Assembly: GCA_963746255.1 (NCBI GenBank)
Contig: CAVVAJ010000009.1
Coordinates: 1,612,001 to 1,676,000 of the forward strand
Direction: 5' to 3'
DNA length: 64,000 nucleotides
Origin: DAOVXM01 sp963746255
Lineage (GTDB): Bacteria; Chloroflexota; Anaerolineae; Anaerolineales; UBA4823
Positions 16,362 to 25,858 of the stretch are shown here, in pieces; position 1 is the stretch's first letter, and each line of letters opens with the position of its first letter. Position numbers and translations under genes: made by a program. Under the pieces are notes generated by a model. It did not search any database. It saw nothing but the letters and a program-made list of their open reading frames with translations, and was not told the origin of the DNA.

Positions 16362-17909
16362 TCAACGTGTGATGATGTTGTCTGGAGTGCGCCCTTCATA
16401 TGCTTCTATGATTTTACCTTTCTTCTCGAGATACCCATCATAATATTCACCGGACCCGCGCGATACCCATCCATCCAATATAAAAGGTAGGCTTTGATCG
16501 GCAGGAATCCATTCCCCATTATACTTGCGCGCGATATGTACGTGGGTACCAGACGAAAAGCCCCCTTCACAAGAAGGGTGACCAACACGTTCTCCAGCTT
16601 TTAAAAATGTCCCCGGCTGCACACGATCTCGTGTTTCAATATGCATATATAAGACTGCCCAACCGGTTTGCTCCCGTCCATCGTTGTCCAGGTCTTGCAT
16701 CACTGCACCATCTTCGGCACGGACAATGACTCCATCTGCCACCCCGACCACCCATTCTTTGCTCGGAATGCATCCCAACCCCTCAGCAGGCGGCGCGAAA
16801 TCGATCGCAGCCCAAGCGGACCCCGCATCCCATGCACCATGGGGGCCGCCGGTGTATGCCCATTCGAGACCTTGTTCAAACGGGAGCTGCATTGGAGGTT
16901 GGCGCAAACCGGGAGGCTTCAGCGGCTCAATGCCGGCTGCAAATGGATTGCCGAACAGTGCATTATAAGTGACGAACAGCCCTTCTTGCGATACAGCCTG
17001 AACCCATCCATCCCGCCCATATAGAGAGGCGAATAGCTGTTGGACACCCGCGGTTCCAGGGTTAATCGTTGAGTTGATGGGGACAACGCTTCCATCACCG
17101 AGCAGCCAGTTTCCAGCTCCATTAACGCTCCATAGATAATATCCAAGGTTGAGGTTATCGGCTGCCCAAGAGAGCTGCCGGTATAGCGTATCTCGTCTGG
17201 AATCGCGTACATTCATTGGGAATTCGAGGGTTGTTGGCTCGGGTGTGGCTTGTGTGACCCACCCGCTCTGGTATTCTAGCACTGCCAGGAGCAAGCGGGG
17301 ATTGACTGAGTAATCTTCAGCGATGCGCCTCACAATTTCTGCCCCTGTATACGTTTTATCGTCAATTTCCTCACTGAAGCGTGCCAGGTAGCCACCTTTG
17401 CTTTGAATAAAGCCGCCAATATCGAAATCCACGGAACTGGGGCTGTATACCAGTTCAGAATCAGGAATGATTTTGAATCCCGGTCCTGGTGTGCCGGGTG
17501 TAGGGACAGGCACAGTTAGCAATTGTCCAATTTCAAGGACATTTGGGTTAGCGAGGGCATTCGCATTTATCAGCTCTTCTAGATTGATGGAGTACCTTTG
17601 GGCGATAAGCCCCAGGGTATCCCCCGCCTGCACGGAATGCTGCAGTGGTTCAGTCCTCATGGTTGGTACTGGATGCGGATCATCTGGAGTGGCGGTTAGA
17701 AAGGGACCACCAGGCGTGATCGTTACACCTTGTTGGACAGCTTGTGTTGGCAGACCAGATACAATTTGTGGTTCTACCTGGTCAGGTACGCGCCATCCGG
17801 GGGAATCCCCCGGGAGTGCTGAGCGTGAACAGGCCAACAGCGCAGCGACAATCCCTGCGAGTGCGAGAATTATCTTTCCCCGGTAAGTTCTTGGATTATT
17901 ATTTGCCAT
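16362..17909 (-). CDS. LysM/M23 peptidase-domain lipoprotein (paralogue 4, first of cluster)
   Basis: A 515-residue predicted lipoprotein with lipobox LLAC about 27 residues from the ATG at 17909; a TTG at 17939 could add ten residues, but neither start has a good Shine-Dalgarno sequence. It holds the best LysM of the four (HSVQAGDTLGLIAQRYSINL and then LEIGQLLTVP), which should bind N-acetylglucosamine polymers. The helical middle (LLLAVLEYQSGW) and M23-like domain (GGPHGAWDAGS, AAIDFAPP, GTHVHIARKYNGEW) follow. It heads the cluster behind the promoter at 17971-17999. Confidence 0.85.
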   Translation of the reverse strand: MANNNPRTYRGKIILALAGIVAALLACSRSALPGDSPGWRVPDQVEPQIVSGLPTQAVQQGVTITPGGPFLTATPDDPHPVPTMRTEPLQHSVQAGDTLGLIAQRYSINLEELINANALANPNVLEIGQLLTVPVPTPGTPGPGFKIIPDSELVYSPSSVDFDIGGFIQSKGGYLARFSEEIDDKTYTGAEIVRRIAEDYSVNPRLLLAVLEYQSGWVTQATPEPTTLEFPMNVRDSRRDTLYRQLSWAADNLNLGYYLWSVNGAGNWLLGDGSVVPINSTINPGTAGVQQLFASLYGRDGWVQAVSQEGLFVTYNALFGNPFAAGIEPLKPPGLRQPPMQLPFEQGLEWAYTGGPHGAWDAGSAWAAIDFAPPAEGLGCIPSKEWVVGVADGVIVRAEDGAVMQDLDNDGREQTGWAVLYMHIETRDRVQPGTFLKAGERVGHPSCEGGFSSGTHVHIARKYNGEWIPADQSLPFILDGWVSRGSGEYYDGYLEKKGKIIEAYEGRTPDNIITR

Positions 17910-17970
17910 GAAACGCGGAAAAATTCTACCCTGATTCAAGATGCAGGCACAAGGGTTAGTTTAGTGTGTT

Positions 17971-17999
17971 CTAATATTACCGTGGGAGTATAATTGCAA
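17971..17999 (-). promoter_or_regulatory. Candidate promoter of the LysM/M23 cluster
   Basis: On the minus strand TTGCAA (17994-17999) and TATTAG (17971-17976) are exactly 17 bp apart, about 60 bp before the first M23 start. Confidence 0.45.
17989..17994 (+). promoter_or_regulatory. Candidate -10 box for ftcD
   Basis: A perfect TATAAT lies 27 bp before the ftcD ATG, back to back with the divergent M23 promoter. No convincing -35 hexamer is present. GAGGG at 18013-18017 is the ribosome binding site. Confidence 0.35.
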
Positions 18000-18021
18000 C
18001 ATCCATGCCAGCGAGGGATCC

Positions 18022-19572
18022 ATGAATACGCCAGTAGTTGAATGTGTTGCCAATTATTCCGAAGCCCAGCGTGTTGAAGTTGTCGATGCAATCGCCGAAT
18101 CAATCATTGCTGTTCCGCATGTGGTACTGCTTGATCGACACAGCGATGATGATCATAACCGCACAGTGCTAACATTTGCGGGGCCGCCGGATGCAGTTGC
18201 AGATGCAGCTTTCAAGTCCATCGCCATGGCCGCGGGATTGATTGATCTAAATGACCACCACGGCGAGCACCCCCGCATTGGTGCCACAGATGTAGTCCCG
18301 TTTGTACCCATATCAGGGATCGGTATGCCTGAATGTGTGGAGCTGGCTCACCAGGTTGGTCGCCGCGTCGCGGATGAATTGAACATCCCGGTCTATCTAT
18401 ATGAGGAAGCGGCAACGCAGCCGGAACGCCGGAATTTGGAAAACATCCGGCGCGGGGAGTATGAAGGGCTAAAGGTGGAGATTGGTAATGACCCGAATCG
18501 AGAGCCGGATTACGGTCCAGCTGAACTCGGCAGCGCGGGCGCGATAGTGATCGGAGCACGATACCCGCTGATAGCATATAACGTCTATCTCACCACCTCA
18601 GATGTCTCTATCGCTAAAAAGATCGCAAGGGCAGTTCGCCACTCTTCTGGTGGGTTGCGATACATAAAAGCATTGGGGATGCTAGTTGACGGGCGAGCGC
18701 AAGTATCCATGAACCTGACAAACTACAAAGCGACTGCAATCGGCCGGGTCGTTGAGTTTATTCGCCTTGAAGCAGTGCGTTATGGGGTCAGTGTAGCTAG
18801 CAGCGAGCTGGTTGGGCTCATCCCGGAAGAAGCATTGCTGGATGCGGCCGAATGGTACCTGCAGCTAGATCATTTTGAACCCGAGCAGATCCTAGAGCGG
18901 AGACTTAGCACGGCATTGGCAGAGGGCAGCCAGGACACGCTCGGCCTTGGTGGCGCAGAATTTCTGGATGCCTTGGCCGCCGGGACGCCAACCCCTGGTG
19001 GAGGGTCAGCTGCGGCGTACACTGGGGCTGCCGCAGCAGCACTGGTGGCAATGGTTGCCAGGTTGACAATCGGGAAAAAGAAATACGCAGCAGTGGAAGC
19101 TCAAATGTCATCGGTCCTCGAGCAGGCAATAGAGTTGCAGCGTGATTTATCAGCCGCAGTAAAGCAAGATGCTGACGCTTTCACAGCAGTGATGCAGGCT
19201 TTCAAATTGCCTAAGGAGACAGCGGCGGACGCTGATGTGCGTACTAAAGCAATAGCAGCGGCAACCATGCATGCTTCCCAAGTTCCGCTGCAGGTGGCAC
19301 GTATGGCAGTTGCAGTGATGGGTTTAGCTGAACAAGTTGTCGCTCAAGGCAATCTTAATGCCATCACTGATGGTGGTACAGCGGCCGCCATGGCTCGTGC
19401 TGCCTTGATGGGGGCAGGCTATAACGTGCAAGTAAATTTATCCGGTTTGAATGACTCCACGACGACCAAGGCACTGGAGTCAGAGTTGAGTGACCTTGAA
19501 GCCAGAGCTGCTGATTTAGATAAAAATGTGCGCAATCTCCTTCAAAATCGTGGGGGATTGCATCTGACATGA
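18022..19572 (+). CDS. ftcD: Bifunctional glutamate formimidoyltransferase / formimidoyl-THF cyclodeaminase
   Basis: A 516-residue FTCD-like fusion. Residues 1-300 are the formimidoyltransferase part (VVECVANYSEAQRVEVVDAI; DHNRTVLTFAG; the basic YIKALG segment), which moves the formimino group between glutamate and tetrahydrofolate in histidine degradation. Residues 308-510 are the helical cyclodeaminase part (FLDALAAGTPTPGGGSAAAY), which releases ammonia to give methenyl-THF. Many bacteria carry these as separate genes; the fused form is full length here. GAGGG precedes the ATG. The final TGA overlaps the ATG of the next gene. No other histidine-utilisation gene is nearby. Confidence 0.9.
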   Translation: MNTPVVECVANYSEAQRVEVVDAIAESIIAVPHVVLLDRHSDDDHNRTVLTFAGPPDAVADAAFKSIAMAAGLIDLNDHHGEHPRIGATDVVPFVPISGIGMPECVELAHQVGRRVADELNIPVYLYEEAATQPERRNLENIRRGEYEGLKVEIGNDPNREPDYGPAELGSAGAIVIGARYPLIAYNVYLTTSDVSIAKKIARAVRHSSGGLRYIKALGMLVDGRAQVSMNLTNYKATAIGRVVEFIRLEAVRYGVSVASSELVGLIPEEALLDAAEWYLQLDHFEPEQILERRLSTALAEGSQDTLGLGGAEFLDALAAGTPTPGGGSAAAYTGAAAAALVAMVARLTIGKKKYAAVEAQMSSVLEQAIELQRDLSAAVKQDADAFTAVMQAFKLPKETAADADVRTKAIAAATMHASQVPLQVARMAVAVMGLAEQVVAQGNLNAITDGGTAAAMARAALMGAGYNVQVNLSGLNDSTTTKALESELSDLEARAADLDKNVRNLLQNRGGLHLT

Positions 19573-20648
19573 GATTATCGGCATTCTGTCGTTGGTGCCT
19601 AGTATGTATGTTTGTGATTTAAGCGGCTGCGTGTACGGAAGCGGCTGCTTTTGTTGATGGCGCTACTCCTAATGCTGGCACAGAAAAGCATCAGAGAACG
19701 CCGACATCTATTCAATATATCTTGACAACCCGTACGCCTCAGAAGGTAGACCGGATAGATGCAACCCTAACAGCAACCCCATTTCCTGTGCCTAGCAGGT
19801 CGCGTACCCAAACCCCTGCCCAAACGAATGCTGAACCAGCAACGTGCCCGCACGAGTTATGTGGTTACCAAAACACATTCCTTCTTGAGCGCCCGATTAT
19901 TTTGCCGGGACGGAACACAATTGATGGTTCTTACCGTTTTGGTTCTACACAAGGCGGGCGGCGTGATCCCCACCATGGGGTAGAGTTCCTAAACTCATTG
20001 GGTACACCGGTGTTCGCCGCAGCAGATGGCGAGGTCATCATAGCAGGTGATGATCTGACAACACTGTATAGCCCCTACTATAACTTTTATGGCAACCTGG
20101 TTATCCTCGCCCACGATGTTCCTGATTTGCAGACAACACTGTACACCCTGTATGCCCATCTCTCTGAAGTAACGGTTGCGCCGGGAGACATGGTACAGGC
20201 TGGTGAGCAGGTCGGTCTTGTCGGGATGAGTGGGGCAGCGACAGGCAGTCATTTGCACTTTGAAGTCCGCTTGGGTGAAAACGATTACGCGGCTGTGCGC
20301 AACCCCGAGCTTTGGTTAGAGCCATTGCCGGACGAGACTGGCAGTCAGCAGGGCGCGTTAGCCGGTGAACTCATCCCACCAGCCGGGTATTATCTCAAAA
20401 TCCCTTCTATTGTGATCGAGCAGTTGACTGGTAAGGCTGGTGATGCCCTCTCCAGGGTGTATGTCGGCACCTATGAGGAAGGCGTCTTGAATGGCCAACC
20501 GCCATGGAATGAGAGCTTTGCAGTTGGTGATCTATCACCAGGGTGGTATCGAGTATCTTTTGTCCAGTATGGTATGCAGCAGCGCGAGTTCCAGATCCAG
20601 CCTGGGGAGCTCACAGTTATCACGTTCGATTTCTCGGAAAAGCCTTGA
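19569..20648 (+). CDS. M23 peptidase lipoprotein with an in-frame stop in the signal peptide
   Basis: An ATG at 19569 overlaps the ftcD stop (ATGA) and begins MRLSAFCRWCLVCMFVI, a lipoprotein-type signal, then an in-frame TAA at 19620-19622, then AAAC, an obvious lipobox, and an open frame to 20648. The mature part has a Thr/Pro linker and an M23 domain: HHGVEF (usual HxGxD, here Glu), FAAADGEVIIAGDD, YAHLSEV and GSHLHFEVR. TTA-to-TAA is one substitution, so the gene is either inactivated, misread or restarted internally (a TTG at 19722). Without the signal the enzyme could not reach the wall. It is translationally coupled to both neighbours. Confidence 0.75.
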
Positions 20649-22415
20649 GCGCAATTGTTACAAGCAGGCTGCATAAGTGTGTATATGTATTGGCTATTCT
20701 TCAAATTTCCTTGAGTACGAACTCATGTGCAGGATCAACACCGGTTGTGTCTAAACCGGATGCTGGCAATTCCTTGATCTTTCCCCCCACGCTCACACCC
20801 TTCCAACCACTCCAACCGACCGCGGAACAGGAGGAGGCCGTAAATATTTGGCCAACACCAACGACAGCACCCATTCCTCCTGATAAGCCTGTGGACGGTA
20901 TTGCTTTATGGATTGACCCGTCCATCCCTGACGGCCTGCGCGTCTAAATTGAGCCTCCCAGATGAGCTCTCACTTGTAGAACTTGATGGGCTGGCTCCCG
21001 CACGGAGCGATGGACTTATGCTTAAGGTTGGTGACGGGCTGCTTGTTAGCCAGTGGGTCTATTCAGTTGTAGCTCCTTTTGCCTCAATCGAGCATAGCAT
21101 CTCTGGGGATGAACTGCTGCAAGCATGGCGTGGGCAAGCCTTGGGAATAATGGCTGGGCAACCGCTCGTGCTTTCCTCCAACACCTTATCAGCATTTTCG
21201 GCATTCTGGGGTGAACCTGCCGCTGGGTCGGTAAAGGTTGTCCCAGCGGAAGAAACTTTGGCGTACGCTTGGGATCATCAACCAGCATACGCTTTGATCC
21301 CTTTTGAAAGTATAGAGCCTCGCTGGAAAGTACTGGAAATCGACGGGCAATCGCCGCTTCATACGGATTTCGATCCCGCTATATATCCGATTACTATACC
21401 TCTGGTTCTGGATGGTGATCCTCAGTTACTGGCGATCGCCGGTACGTTGTTTGGGGTGGATTCTGCCAAACCGCTTGCGCCAGCCTCGAATTGGGACTCA
21501 AACAAACTCACTACCCTAGCGATGACCGGAGTCACTGCCTTGGTGCGCGCGACGGCTTATACGATGGAACAGCGTGGTATCCAGTACCCTGCGCGCGATG
21601 TCGGAGAGATATTGCGGTCCGCCGATATCACTCATATCAGCAACGAGGTACCGTTCGCAAAAAACTGCCCTTTCCCAAATCCTGTTCAGGCAGATATGCG
21701 TTTCTGCAGTTCTCCGCGCTATATTTCTCTCTTGGATGAGGTGGGTACTGATATCGTTGAGCTGACCGGCGACCATTTCCAAGATTATGGTGCAGCGGCC
21801 ATGAACAATACCCTGGACTTGTACCGCGAGCTTGGTTGGCGGTATTATGGCGGCGGTGCCAATCGCAAAGAGGCGCGGCAGGCTGTTATTCTTGAGCATA
21901 ATGGAAACCGTTTAGCTTTTATCGGCTGCAACGCCAAAGGGGGTGGTTATGCCCAAGCATCTGCTAGCAATCCCGGTGCTGTGAAATGTGATTATGATTG
22001 GCTGGAGAGCGAAATCGCCCGGCTGCGCAGTGAAGGGTACTTACCGATTATGACTTTCCAGCACTTCGAGTACTACACTTACAAAGCACAACCCAGTCAG
22101 GAGCGCGATTTCAAGCGCTTAGCCCTCGCTGGGGCAGTCATCGTTAGTGGCAGCCAGGCTCACCAACCACAAGCGTTTGATTTTGTAGATGGTGCATTCC
22201 TCCATTACGGGTTGGGCAATTTGTTTTTTGACCAATTCGAAGTCAGCAAAGCCACCCGACAGGGCTTTATTGACCGCCATGTTTTCTATGATGGTCGCCA
22301 TATCAGTACCGAGCTTCTACCCATAATGTTTGTTGATTATGCAAGACCGCGACCCATGACTGCGACCGAACGCGAAGAGCTGCTCAACGCAGTGTTTAGG
22401 GCTAGCGGTTGGTAG
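20645..22415 (+). CDS. CapA-family (PGA_cap) lipoprotein, broken by a +1 frameshift
   Basis: The 5' part (20645-20947) opens with TTG overlapping the previous stop (TTGA), has GGAAAAG upstream, and encodes a lipoprotein signal with lipobox TNSC and a Pro/Thr linker. It ends at a TAA at 20945. The 3' part continues in the next frame to 22415 and holds the CapA metallophosphatase-like domain: TGDHFQDYG, LAFIGCNAKGGG, QHFEYYTY, SGSQAHQPQAF, HYGLGNLFFDQ. Removing the T at 20945 joins VKLSLPDELS smoothly. CapA proteins are linked to poly-gamma-glutamate or related surface polymer export. An internal TTG at 20901 could restart a 504-residue product without a signal peptide. Confidence 0.8.
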
Positions 22416-22508
22416 TGGTGTAAAAAATAAACGGCCGATTTTCTGGCTTCGACGTATAATTGGCAGCGTTCAAAACTCTCTCTGGATAAACTGCACTTGG
22501 AGGTAAAT

Positions 22509-23063
22509 ATGGGATTGCAGCCCGATCATTGGATTAGAAAAATGGCACTAGAGCAAGGTATGATAGATCCTTTTGAACCTGGTCAGGTTCGGGATGGTGT
22601 GATCTCATATGGTGTCTCGTCGTACGGATATGATATCCGCGTCACTGATGAGTTCAAGATATTTACAAATGTCCATTCTGCGATTGTTGATCCAAAACAT
22701 TTTGATCCTAAATCGATGGTAGATTTTAAAGGCCAGGTATGCGTCATCCCACCTAACTCTTTTGCGCTAGCTCGCACCGTTGAGTATTTCCGCATCCCGC
22801 GGACAGTTCTTACAGTATGTGTGGGAAAAAGCACCTATGCGCGCTGTGGGATCATTGTCAACGTAACCCCATTTGAACCGGAATGGGAGGGTTACGTCAC
22901 GCTGGAAATTTCCAATACCACTCCTCTACCTGCAAAGATATATGCAAATGAGGGGATTGCCCAGGTGCTATTTTTTGCCGGAGATAGTGAATGTGAAACC
23001 TCTTACGCGGACAAAAAGGGGAAATACCAACACCAGAAGAGGATCGAACTCCCCAAAATGTAA
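22509..23063 (+). CDS. dcd: dCTP deaminase
   Basis: A 184-residue dUTPase-fold enzyme that deaminates dCTP to dUTP for thymidylate synthesis. GKSTYARCG (residues 106-114) holds the substrate-binding Lys-Ser-Arg, and GYVTLEISNTTPLPAKIYA holds the catalytic Glu at about 133. IAQVLFF near the C-terminus is also typical. The ATG at 22509 is preferred over an upstream TTG at 22497 because GGAGG occupies 22499-22503. Some homologues are bifunctional and also hydrolyse dUTP; this cannot be excluded. Confidence 0.93.
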   Translation: MGLQPDHWIRKMALEQGMIDPFEPGQVRDGVISYGVSSYGYDIRVTDEFKIFTNVHSAIVDPKHFDPKSMVDFKGQVCVIPPNSFALARTVEYFRIPRTVLTVCVGKSTYARCGIIVNVTPFEPEWEGYVTLEISNTTPLPAKIYANEGIAQVLFFAGDSECETSYADKKGKYQHQKRIELPKM

Positions 23064-23123
23064 ATCTTCCGGCAATGCTACTCAAAACTCCGCCTCTAGT
23101 ATTACCATACAAGTTGCAACCGC

Positions 23124-24284
23124 ATGAAATTCAATGAACGAGTGGTGAATCTACAACCCGAGGGAGCTTATGCAGTACTGGCGCGCGCACAGGAGTTGGA
23201 AGTCCGTGGACGCGAAGTAATCCATCTCGAGATTGGACAGCCGGACTTCCCCACATTTGAACATATCAGCAAGCGCGGTATAGCTGCTATCAAAGATGGC
23301 CATACGCGCTATAGCCCTCCGGCTGGATTGCCAGGTTTGCGGGAAGCAATTGCTGCTGATGCAGGACGGCGTAGGGGGATTGACATTGCTCCAAATCAAG
23401 TAGTTGTTGGTCCAGGTGCGAAGCCAGCTCTATTTTTCCCGACAATGGCTTTGGTTGGACCGGGTGACGAGGTTATGTATCCTGATCCAGGTTTTCCCAC
23501 CTATGCCGCGATGGTCGCGGTAGCCGGCGGTATACCGGTACCCGTACCTGTCCGTGAAGAGCAAGGTTTTTCTTTTGACATCGCTGAATTTGATCGGCTG
23601 GTAAACGAGCGCACCAAGTTGATCATCCTTAACTCACCGGCAAATCCCACGGGCGGTGTGATTCCAATCGAAGATTTGGAGCATATCGCCACACAAGCAG
23701 TCAAATTTGATAGTTGGGTGATCTCGGATGAAATTTATGCTCGCTTATCATATGATGGCCAGCCAGTACCCAGCATTGCAGCTCTTCCAGGAATGAGCGC
23801 TAGAACGATTATCGTGGATGGATTCTCGAAAACATATGCCATGACCGGTTGGCGGTTGGGTTACGGGGTCATGCCGGATGACTTAGCGGAGAGAGTCACA
23901 TTACTGCTCACACATTCGGTTGGCTGCACGGCAACTTTTACACAGATAGCTGGCATAGCTGCGCTGACCGGTGATCAAGCTTTGGTGTCTGAAGTCGTGG
24001 ACGAATTTCAGCAGCGGCGTGACCGCATGGTTGCCGGTCTGAACGCGATTCCGGGCGTAAAATGCCTGGTTCCCCAAGGCGCATTCTATACTTTTCCAAA
24101 TGTCAGTTCATTCGGGATTTCATCCGCGGAAATAGCCCGCCGCCTATTGGATGAGGGAGGCGTCGCGGTGCTGCCTGGGACAGACTTTGGGCGCTTCGGT
24201 GAAGGATACTTGCGGTTGTGTTATGCAACCTCGCTAACGAAGATTGAATTGGCATTGGAGCGTATCGCGCAGGTTTTATCTTGA
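23124..24284 (+). CDS. PLP-dependent aminotransferase, class I fold (AspC-like)
   Basis: A 386-residue fold-type I aminotransferase. The PLP lysine is Lys236 in GFSKTYAMTGWRLGYG. Other marks are GQPDFPT, TRYSPPAGLPGLREAI, NSPANPTGG and SDEIYARL. This group transfers amino groups between aspartate, aromatic amino acids or alanine and 2-oxoglutarate; the particular substrate is not fixed by these motifs. It starts 60 bp after dcd with no strong Shine-Dalgarno sequence. A HAD-like gene begins 14 bp downstream. Confidence 0.9.
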   Translation: MKFNERVVNLQPEGAYAVLARAQELEVRGREVIHLEIGQPDFPTFEHISKRGIAAIKDGHTRYSPPAGLPGLREAIAADAGRRRGIDIAPNQVVVGPGAKPALFFPTMALVGPGDEVMYPDPGFPTYAAMVAVAGGIPVPVPVREEQGFSFDIAEFDRLVNERTKLIILNSPANPTGGVIPIEDLEHIATQAVKFDSWVISDEIYARLSYDGQPVPSIAALPGMSARTIIVDGFSKTYAMTGWRLGYGVMPDDLAERVTLLLTHSVGCTATFTQIAGIAALTGDQALVSEVVDEFQQRRDRMVAGLNAIPGVKCLVPQGAFYTFPNVSSFGISSAEIARRLLDEGGVAVLPGTDFGRFGEGYLRLCYATSLTKIELALERIAQVLS

Positions 24285-24297
24285 AGAAGTGCACAGT

Positions 24298-25440
24298 ATG
24301 GATGATTTGAAGGTTTACGGTAGGGCTTCTGTTCATGATTTCCTAGCAGACAGAGTGGTCTACCGCAATTTGGTACCCTATGATAAGCATCTCGCCTCTC
24401 TGGAAGAGCTTCGGCAAATCATTGGCCTACCCGGCGGTACCGTTCCCCGGAAGAGTGAACCAGCATATGCACAAGTTATAGTTCAGCTATTACGGCGGGC
24501 TTTTCAGCAAACGGATTCTCGCGTTAGCATCGACCGCCTTGTATTCATCGGTGATACGCGCTTAAACGACAGCACTGCATTTTTAAATATCTGCCGGGCT
24601 GGTGATTGGCCGGGTATGGCTTTCATCGGCTCAGAAAGCAAGGACCCACAAAAATTCGAGATTGTTTCGCATGGAGACCACCGCCAAGTGTACCTTTCTA
24701 ATCGCTGGGCCTTCTTGACAGATTTTAACGAATTCTGTCTTCAACACGGTATGGTCATCGATGAGCACACTGCCGTGATAATTGACTTGGACAAAACTGC
24801 AATTGGCGCCCGCGGACGTAATGACCATGCTATCGATCATGCACGAGTGCAGGCGGTCCGGGATACCGTTTCAGATTTCCTCGCAGATGAATTTGATGCC
24901 CATTATTTCCAGAATGCATACGATGAACTTAATCAGGTCGAGTTTCACCGCTTTACGACAGACAACCAAGATTATCTGGCATATATCTGTTTAATTATCG
25001 GATCAGGGATGTATTCGCTGGCAGATGTCGTGAGCGATATTCGCAGTCAATCTATGACTACTTTCAGACAGTTCATCGACCGGGTGGAAGATCAATCTCA
25101 GGAATTATCATTCGAACTTGCAGAAATCCACGCAGATATCTATGCCAATGTACAGGTAGGGGATCCAACTCCTTTTAAACCATTTCGGCGGCGTGAGTAC
25201 CAAACCACAATCGCTAGAATGGGGAATATGGACGATTGGGCAGCCGTTCAAAAACTGCTAGCACGAGAAATCCTTCTCACCCAAGAAGTCAGGGAAATCG
25301 CTTTAAATTGGCAGGCAGAGGGGGCTCTGCTGTTTGGGATGTCGGATAAACCAGACGAGGCCTCAATTCCGACCAAAACCTTAGCCTCCCAAGGGTATTT
25401 ACCCATTCATCAAACCGTTACCCATGCAGTCGGGACCTGA
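24298..25440 (+). CDS. HAD-like hydrolase-related protein with duplicated phosphatase-type motifs
   Basis: A 380-residue soluble protein. VIIDLDKTAIG near residue 160 matches HAD motif I (DxDxT), and FGMSDKPDEAS near 350 resembles motif IV. An additional FIGDTRLNDST occurs near residue 93, ahead of motif I, so the N-terminal third may be a second degenerate HAD-like unit. The start at 24298 gives a protein beginning MDDLKVYG. HAD proteins are mainly phosphatases using an aspartyl-phosphate intermediate; no substrate can be proposed. A strong terminator follows. Confidence 0.65.
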   Translation: MDDLKVYGRASVHDFLADRVVYRNLVPYDKHLASLEELRQIIGLPGGTVPRKSEPAYAQVIVQLLRRAFQQTDSRVSIDRLVFIGDTRLNDSTAFLNICRAGDWPGMAFIGSESKDPQKFEIVSHGDHRQVYLSNRWAFLTDFNEFCLQHGMVIDEHTAVIIDLDKTAIGARGRNDHAIDHARVQAVRDTVSDFLADEFDAHYFQNAYDELNQVEFHRFTTDNQDYLAYICLIIGSGMYSLADVVSDIRSQSMTTFRQFIDRVEDQSQELSFELAEIHADIYANVQVGDPTPFKPFRRREYQTTIARMGNMDDWAAVQKLLAREILLTQEVREIALNWQAEGALLFGMSDKPDEASIPTKTLASQGYLPIHQTVTHAVGT

Positions 25441-25475
25441 GCTAAAACAGATAGTGTTTGATTGCTAATAAGTTA

Positions 25476-25512
25476 CAAGGTGCGGAAATTTCAGGTCCGC
25501 ACCTTGTTTGGT
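25476..25512 (+). terminator. Terminator after the HAD-like gene
   Basis: Perfect 11-bp hairpin CAAGGTGCGGA (25476-25486) / TCCGCACCTTG (25496-25506), loop of 9 nt, followed by TTTGGTG. It lies between convergent genes and may work in both directions. Confidence 0.65.
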
Positions 25513-25537
25513 GTTCCGGTCATGTGATCAGTTGTTG

Positions 25538-25783
25538 TCAGATTGTGCTGACAGGTACATCAACTGTCTCGACAACAGCGTCCGATATTCGCGGTTCCTC
25601 TGGGACAATGAGTAGCATGATGATGTAGGCAATGAAACCAGGACCGCCGGCTAATGCGAATGCTACAAATGCAACGCGGACCAGGGTTGGATCTATACCA
25701 AAGTATTCACCGATGCCTCCACATACACCCCCGATCATCCTTTCACTGCGTGATCGATATAGTTTTTTATATTCATCAGACAT
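25538..25783 (-). CDS. PspC domain protein
   Basis: An 81-residue membrane protein. KKLYRSRSERMIGGVCGGIG followed by EYFGIDPTLVR is the PspC domain signature, then a hydrophobic segment (FALAGGPGFIAYIIMLLIVP). PspC-type proteins sense envelope stress in the phage-shock system; stand-alone copies are common and their role is unclear. The ATG at 25783 is chosen because GAGGAG lies 9 nt ahead; a GTG at 25792 is too close to it. No pspA homologue is in the window. Confidence 0.88.
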   Translation of the reverse strand: MSDEYKKLYRSRSERMIGGVCGGIGEYFGIDPTLVRVAFVAFALAGGPGFIAYIIMLLIVPEEPRISDAVVETVDVPVSTI

Positions 25784-25858
25784 GGTATTCACTCCTCAAA
25801 ACTGATTTTCTATATCTATCTACGCTCTCCTAGCGGGAAAGTTGCACAAATTGGGAAG

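Noticed and set aside
20930..20950. Programmed +1 frameshifting in the CapA gene
   Set aside because: The GTC-TAA-A context does not allow good re-pairing of the slipping tRNA, and similar one-base gains occur in unrelated genes nearby.
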